DNA from: Mycobacteroides abscessus ATCC 19977
Lineage (GTDB): Bacteria > Actinomycetota > Actinomycetes > Mycobacteriales > Mycobacteriaceae
Length of the DNA: 64,000 nt
Direction: 5' to 3'
NCBI RefSeq assembly: GCF_000069185.1
Contig: NC_010397.1
Location: forward strand, 4,774,001 to 4,838,000
A program made the translations under genes and the position numbers. Position 1 is the stretch's first letter; the number at the start of each line of letters is the position of its first letter. Below the pieces are notes generated by a model, which saw only the letters and a list, made by a program, of their open reading frames with translations, did no database searches and had not been told where the DNA came from. This document shows positions 60,851 to 64,000 of the stretch, piece by piece.

Positions 60851-61006
60851 ATGATCATCCTCGGAGCCATCCTGTTGGCCGCCGGATACTTCCTCGATAT
60901 CGGCTTGCTCTGGACCGCCGGAGTCGTCCTGATGGTCATCGGCTTGGTACTGCTGGTCGCGGGCCGCATGGGTCACGCCGTCGGGGGTCGTCGCCACTAC
61001 TACTGA
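60851..61006 (+). CDS. Small two-helix membrane protein (DUF6131-like)
   Basis: A 51-residue protein with two hydrophobic segments (MIILGAILLAAGYFL and LLWTAGVVLMVIGLVLLVAG) and the conserved C-terminal tail GGRRHYY of the actinobacterial DUF6131 family. ATG with AGGTGAG upstream. Function is unknown. A second small membrane protein gene follows after a tandem repeat. Confidence 0.85.
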   Translation: MIILGAILLAAGYFLDIGLLWTAGVVLMVIGLVLLVAGRMGHAVGGRRHYY

Positions 61007-61015
61007 CCCCGCCCA

Positions 61016-61071
61016 CCGAAATGGCCCGACCGAAATGGCCCGATTGAAATGGCCCGATTGAAATGGCAAGG
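61016..61071. repeat. Four tandem copies of a 14-bp unit
   Basis: Units CCGAAATGGCCCGA (twice), TTGAAATGGCCCGA, and TTGAAATGGCAAGG run head to tail from the end of the DUF6131-like gene to the ribosome site (AAGGAG) of the next small gene. The last unit merges into that site. Confidence 0.9.
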
Positions 61072-61079
61072 AGAACATC

Positions 61080-61280
61080 ATGCGCTATGCCGGAGTGCTA
61101 TTGGCCATCTGGTTGATCATTGGCGCCATTGCCGTCGCTCAACGCGGCTACTTCACCAATAGCCCACAAACCTGTGCCAGCGCAGGAACCATCGCGCTGA
61201 CCGTTATCGCCGGACCACTGAATTACGCGGGCCTCAATCCATCAGTAAGTCGGTGCAATATCCCCCAGCCGAGCAACTAA
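61080..61280 (+). CDS. Small secreted or membrane-anchored mycobacterial protein
   Basis: A 66-residue protein: an N-terminal hydrophobic helix (YAGVLLAIWLIIGAIAVAQ), then a short exported part with two cysteines (C32 in QTCASAG and C59 in SRCNIP) that could form a disulfide, and GTIALTVIAGPLNYAG between them. It is of a type common in mycobacteria, with unknown function. ATG with AAGGAG seven bases upstream. Its stop overlaps the stop of the convergent MerR gene by four bases. Confidence 0.75.
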   Translation: MRYAGVLLAIWLIIGAIAVAQRGYFTNSPQTCASAGTIALTVIAGPLNYAGLNPSVSRCNIPQPSN

Positions 61281-62041
61281 CCCTCACCCGGTTCTGATCG
61301 CACAGCGGCGCCGACCCGGATCAGCACATCAAGCTGCGCGGGATTGAACAGATCCAATAGCGCCCGCGCCACCGTGCTTTCAGCGAAGCGCTGCCCACGC
61401 GGGGCATCGGCGGTCGAATTCAGCATTCCGGGGTGATCGGCATACAACCGCTTAGCGTGCAACGACATTCGTTCTGCGAGATCGGCGCGTGTCCGTTCGC
61501 CCGCATCGGCGGGCAGGTTTTCCAGCTCATGATCGAGCGCGCGGTCCTGCTGGTCCAGGAACATCCCGACGAAGGCCTGCAAGCCGGCCGGGCCCAGCAC
61601 CCTGGACATCACGAAGGCGAGTGATCGATCCGTCTCCGAAAAGTTCATGTCGACCGCAGCAGCACCGAATTCGCGCGGAAGATCTGCCGCTATCTCACTG
61701 GAGAATATCTGTGCCAGCTCATCACGCACACCTTGCAGCCGATCGATGGTCGCAGCCAGTTCCGCGTCGAGTGCCCGCAGCGCCTCCTGCTGATTCTCAT
61801 CAGCCTCATCCATCTCCGCGATCTGTTTCAACGAAAGACCCAGCCCGGTCAGGCGTTTGATCTGTAGCACCCGAACCAAATGTGCGACGCCGTAGCTCTT
61901 GTAACCGTTGGGCCGACGTTCGGGCTCGCCGAGCAGTCCGACGTCGTGATAGTGCCGCACCGTGCGCAAGCTGGTGCCGGCAAGATCGGCAAGCTCTCGA
62001 GTGCTCCAGCCCACCGCCACTCCTTCAGCATCCGTTGCCAT
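61277..62041 (-). CDS. MerR-family transcriptional regulator
   Basis: A 254-residue regulator. The N-terminal MerR domain reads STRELADLAGTSLRTVRHYH, RRPNGYKSYG and LGLSLKQIAEM, followed by a dimerisation coiled coil (DENQQEALRALDAELAATID) and a C-terminal helical domain of about 130 residues without recognised metal-binding cysteines, so an organic ligand is likely. The ATG at 62041 is chosen; a GTG at 62050 is possible but sits only three bases after the likely -10 box. A perfect dyad lies just upstream. A near copy of this dyad precedes the S9 peptidase gene. Confidence 0.85.
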   Translation of the reverse strand: MATDAEGVAVGWSTRELADLAGTSLRTVRHYHDVGLLGEPERRPNGYKSYGVAHLVRVLQIKRLTGLGLSLKQIAEMDEADENQQEALRALDAELAATIDRLQGVRDELAQIFSSEIAADLPREFGAAAVDMNFSETDRSLAFVMSRVLGPAGLQAFVGMFLDQQDRALDHELENLPADAGERTRADLAERMSLHAKRLYADHPGMLNSTADAPRGQRFAESTVARALLDLFNPAQLDVLIRVGAAVRSEPGEG

Positions 62042-62055
62042 GGGTGCCACTCGAC

Positions 62056-62076
62056 ACTATGCCGTTACGGCATAGT
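62056..62076. promoter_or_regulatory. MerR operator dyad at its own promoter
   Basis: Perfect inverted repeat ACTATGCCG-TTA-CGGCATAGT. On the minus strand it is flanked by TTGACT and contains TAGTGT, so it lies between promoter elements, as is typical for MerR sites. Confidence 0.7.
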
Positions 62077-62316
62077 CAACACATGAATCCCGCCGCCATC
62101 AGCGGCTACCCCGCGCCGCAGACAGTGCGGTTTGCCATATATTGGCATTAGGGTTACCGAACAATCGATAAAGGCACCCGTAACCTGGTGATTTCCAGCC
62201 TCCGACGATATCGCACAGGGGCATCGATCTGTTGCTGGATGCATGCGGTGGTGCTAGCTTGTGTCTGCGACCCGAGAGGCCGGGGATCACTCCTGCCCCT
62301 ACCGAGAGAGGATGCC

Positions 62317-63570
62317 GTGCCCACCACCGCGAGTACGCCCGCCGTAGTCGGTGGATTGCGACGTCAGCTCCTGCGGTCGATATGCACCACTGCGTTGTTC
62401 ATGGCGCCCGCGCTGATCACCCGGGTCGGTGGATTGCACCCCAGTCCGGTCCTCGCACTCGTGATCTACGGCGCGGCAGTAGTAGCCGCGAGCTTCGTAT
62501 TGGCGTGGGCCGCAGAGGCAGCGCAGATCGATGTCTCCGGTGGCCTCGCGATCGCAGTACTGGCCTTGATCGCGGTGCTGCCTGAATATGCCGTCGATCT
62601 CTACTACGCTTACATCTCCGGTCACGTCCCCGAGTACACCCAATACGCGGCGGCGAACATGACCGGGTCGAACCGTTTGTTGATGGGCCTCGGATGGCCT
62701 GTCGTCGTTCTCCTCGCATTGGCAGTGGCACGCAAGACGTCCGGCCACCCGGTCAACCTGCTTTCGTTGGAGCCGTCCAACCGCATCGAACTCGGGTTCC
62801 TGACGGTCGCCGGGGTGGTGGCGTTTGTGATCCCGGCAAGTGGCCAGATTCATCTCGCGCTCGGCATCGCACTGCTCGCGTGGTTCGGCTTTTATCTGTT
62901 CACCATCAGCCGGGGCGAGGCCGAAGAACCGGATCTGGTGGGCACCGCCGCAGCGATAGGCATGCTGCCCAAGCATCTGCGCCGCAGCACGGTCGTCACG
63001 ATGTTCGTCCTGGCCGCCTCCGTCATTCTGCTGTGCGCCGAGCCGTTCGCCAACAGTCTGGTGAGTGCCGGAACGCAATTGGGTGTCGACCAGTTCCTGC
63101 TGGTGCAGTGGCTCGCGCCGTTGGCATCTGAGGCACCCGAGTTCATCATCGCCGCGATTTTTGCCGCGCGCGGCAAGGGCACCGCAGCCATCGCGACACT
63201 GATCTCGTCCAAGGTCAACCAGTGGACACTGCTGATCGGCTCGCTGCCGCTCGCCCATCTTGCCGGCGGTGGCGGATTCTCGTTGGTCCTCGATGCCCGT
63301 CAGGTTGAGGAAACGCTGCTGACCGCGACGCAAACCATGATGGGTGTGGCCCTGATTCTCGCCCTGCGATTCCACCGCGCTACGGCCTGGGCACTGTTGG
63401 CACTGTTTGTGGTCCAGTTCCCGATCACCTCGACCCATGGCCGGCTCATCCTGTGCGGCGTGTACGGCGTGCTGGCGATCGCCGGCCTAATCGTCAACCG
63501 CCACCACATCCTCGCGACCATTCGGTCGCCTTTTCACAGGTCGGCGACACTACAGTTGACAGTGCCGTAG
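62317..63570 (+). CDS. Ca2+/cation antiporter (CaCA family)
   Basis: A 417-residue membrane protein with about eleven helices and two alpha-repeats in inverted relation: VLPEYAVDLYYAYISG with AANMTGSNRLL, and ASEAPEFIIAAIFAARG with ISSKVNQWTLLIG. The acidic PE residues and Asn/Ser of these repeats form the ion site in CaCA exchangers. It is likely to extrude calcium or sodium against protons. GTG at 62317 with AGAGAGGA just upstream; the frame extends back to 62188 with unlikely sequence. Its stop codon lies inside the palindrome upstream of the S9 peptidase. No riboswitch was recognised in the 240 bases upstream. Confidence 0.85.
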   Translation: MPTTASTPAVVGGLRRQLLRSICTTALFMAPALITRVGGLHPSPVLALVIYGAAVVAASFVLAWAAEAAQIDVSGGLAIAVLALIAVLPEYAVDLYYAYISGHVPEYTQYAAANMTGSNRLLMGLGWPVVVLLALAVARKTSGHPVNLLSLEPSNRIELGFLTVAGVVAFVIPASGQIHLALGIALLAWFGFYLFTISRGEAEEPDLVGTAAAIGMLPKHLRRSTVVTMFVLAASVILLCAEPFANSLVSAGTQLGVDQFLLVQWLAPLASEAPEFIIAAIFAARGKGTAAIATLISSKVNQWTLLIGSLPLAHLAGGGGFSLVLDARQVEETLLTATQTMMGVALILALRFHRATAWALLALFVVQFPITSTHGRLILCGVYGVLAIAGLIVNRHHILATIRSPFHRSATLQLTVP

Positions 63571-63579
63571 CGGCATAGT
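63559..63579. promoter_or_regulatory. Second MerR-type dyad, upstream of the S9 peptidase
   Basis: ACAGTGCCG-TAG-CGGCATAGT differs from the merR dyad at three of 21 positions. TTGACA begins at 63556 and TAGTTT at 63576, the same placement as in the merR promoter. Confidence 0.65.
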
Positions 63580-63615
63580 TTCTCCTGGTGTTACGCCGAC
63601 ACCGAGAGGAACACC

Positions 63616-64000
63616 ATGGGGCTGCCCAAGCTCATCACGGTCGAAGAGTTCTTCGAGCCACCCGTCCGCACATCCGCGTCGATTTCACCGGACGGCACCA
63701 TGATCGCGTACCTGGCACCGAGAAAGAACCGACTCAATGTGTGGGTTCAGGGCATCGGCTCCACGGAGGCACGGTGCGTCACGCACGACGAAACTCGAAG
63801 TGTCACCGGTTTTTTCTGGGTAGACGACCCACGCTGGCTGCTCTACGTACAGGACTCCGGCGGCGACGAGAACTGGCACCTGTACCGCGTGGACCTGAGC
63901 ACCCCCGATGCCACGGCCGTGGATCTGACGCCGTTTCCCGGTGCGCGGCTGCTCGGACTGGAACGGCCCTACGGCCGTTCGGGCAAGGTCTACATCCAGC
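63616..64000 (+). CDS. S9-family peptidase / prolyl oligopeptidase-like (partial, runs off window)
   Basis: 128 codons of a frame starting at the ATG at 63616 with AGAGGAA upstream. The sequence shows the start of a beta-propeller domain typical of S9 peptidases: LITVEEFFEPP, SASISPDGTMIAYLAPR, WVDDPRWLLYVQDSGGDEN, WHLYRVDLSTP. The catalytic hydrolase domain would lie beyond the window. Such enzymes cleave short peptides in the cytoplasm or envelope. It is probably regulated by the MerR protein through the dyad 37 bases upstream. Confidence 0.85.
   Translation, partial: MGLPKLITVEEFFEPPVRTSASISPDGTMIAYLAPRKNRLNVWVQGIGSTEARCVTHDETRSVTGFFWVDDPRWLLYVQDSGGDENWHLYRVDLSTPDATAVDLTPFPGARLLGLERPYGRSGKVYIQ

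Noticed and set aside
62157..62316. Riboswitch (yybP-ykoY or ydaO type) upstream of the Ca2+/cation antiporter
   Set aside because: A short GC-rich hairpin is present, but the conserved core segments of those classes were not found.

Overview
The window comes from a GC-rich rapidly growing mycobacterium. Markers are WhiB, MmpS/MmpL, GAP-type membrane proteins, a hemophore-like protein, mycobacterial small membrane proteins and a mycobacterial carboxylic acid reductase. The set of genes fits the Mycobacteroides (abscessus-chelonae) group, but species cannot be fixed from the sequence alone.

Positions 1-43,279 are one large lipopeptide locus. A 24.3 kb gene (913-25239, minus) encodes an 8,108-residue NRPS with a starter condensation domain, six full modules, three epimerisation domains and a terminal seventh condensation domain. 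A second NRPS gene (start 910, minus) begins directly with the matching adenylation domain and leaves the window at position 1. A MbtH-like protein precedes them. Next come a divergent P450, two tandem UGT-type glycosyltransferases, a SAM methyltransferase, two GAP (glycopeptidolipid-addressing) paralogues, a sulfotransferase, a second methyltransferase with a tiny membrane ORF, a stand-alone condensation-fold acyltransferase, a hemophore-like secreted protein, and an mmpS-mmpL-mmpL operon. The parts resemble the glycopeptidolipid (GPL) pathway, but the template is at least seven residues long, not four. The best reading is a glycosylated, possibly sulfated and methylated acyl-heptapeptide (or longer) of the cell envelope. 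The inferred order is acyl-D-Thr-L-X-D-X-L-X-L-(basic)-D-X-Thr. I do not recognise a described product with this architecture.

Positions 43.6-53.7 kb hold accessory metabolism: a membrane protein, a secretory-type lipase, a TetR-AraC-VOC operon facing an NAD(P)-epimerase across two palindromic operators, an AraC-VOC pair, and a carboxylic acid reductase (car).

Positions 54-64 kb are mostly ion homeostasis and regulation. There is a flavin-type split-barrel protein, a WhiB protein, and a NRAMP-related transporter preceded by an apparent M-box (Mg2+) riboswitch and a small leader ORF. A K+/H+ antiporter stands divergent to a TrkA protein. Then come a helix-bundle small protein, a PepSY lipoprotein, two small membrane proteins, a MerR regulator, a Ca2+/cation antiporter and the start of an S9 peptidase. 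The MerR promoter and the S9 peptidase promoter carry nearly the same palindrome.

No tRNA, rRNA, CRISPR array, insertion sequence or prophage was seen.
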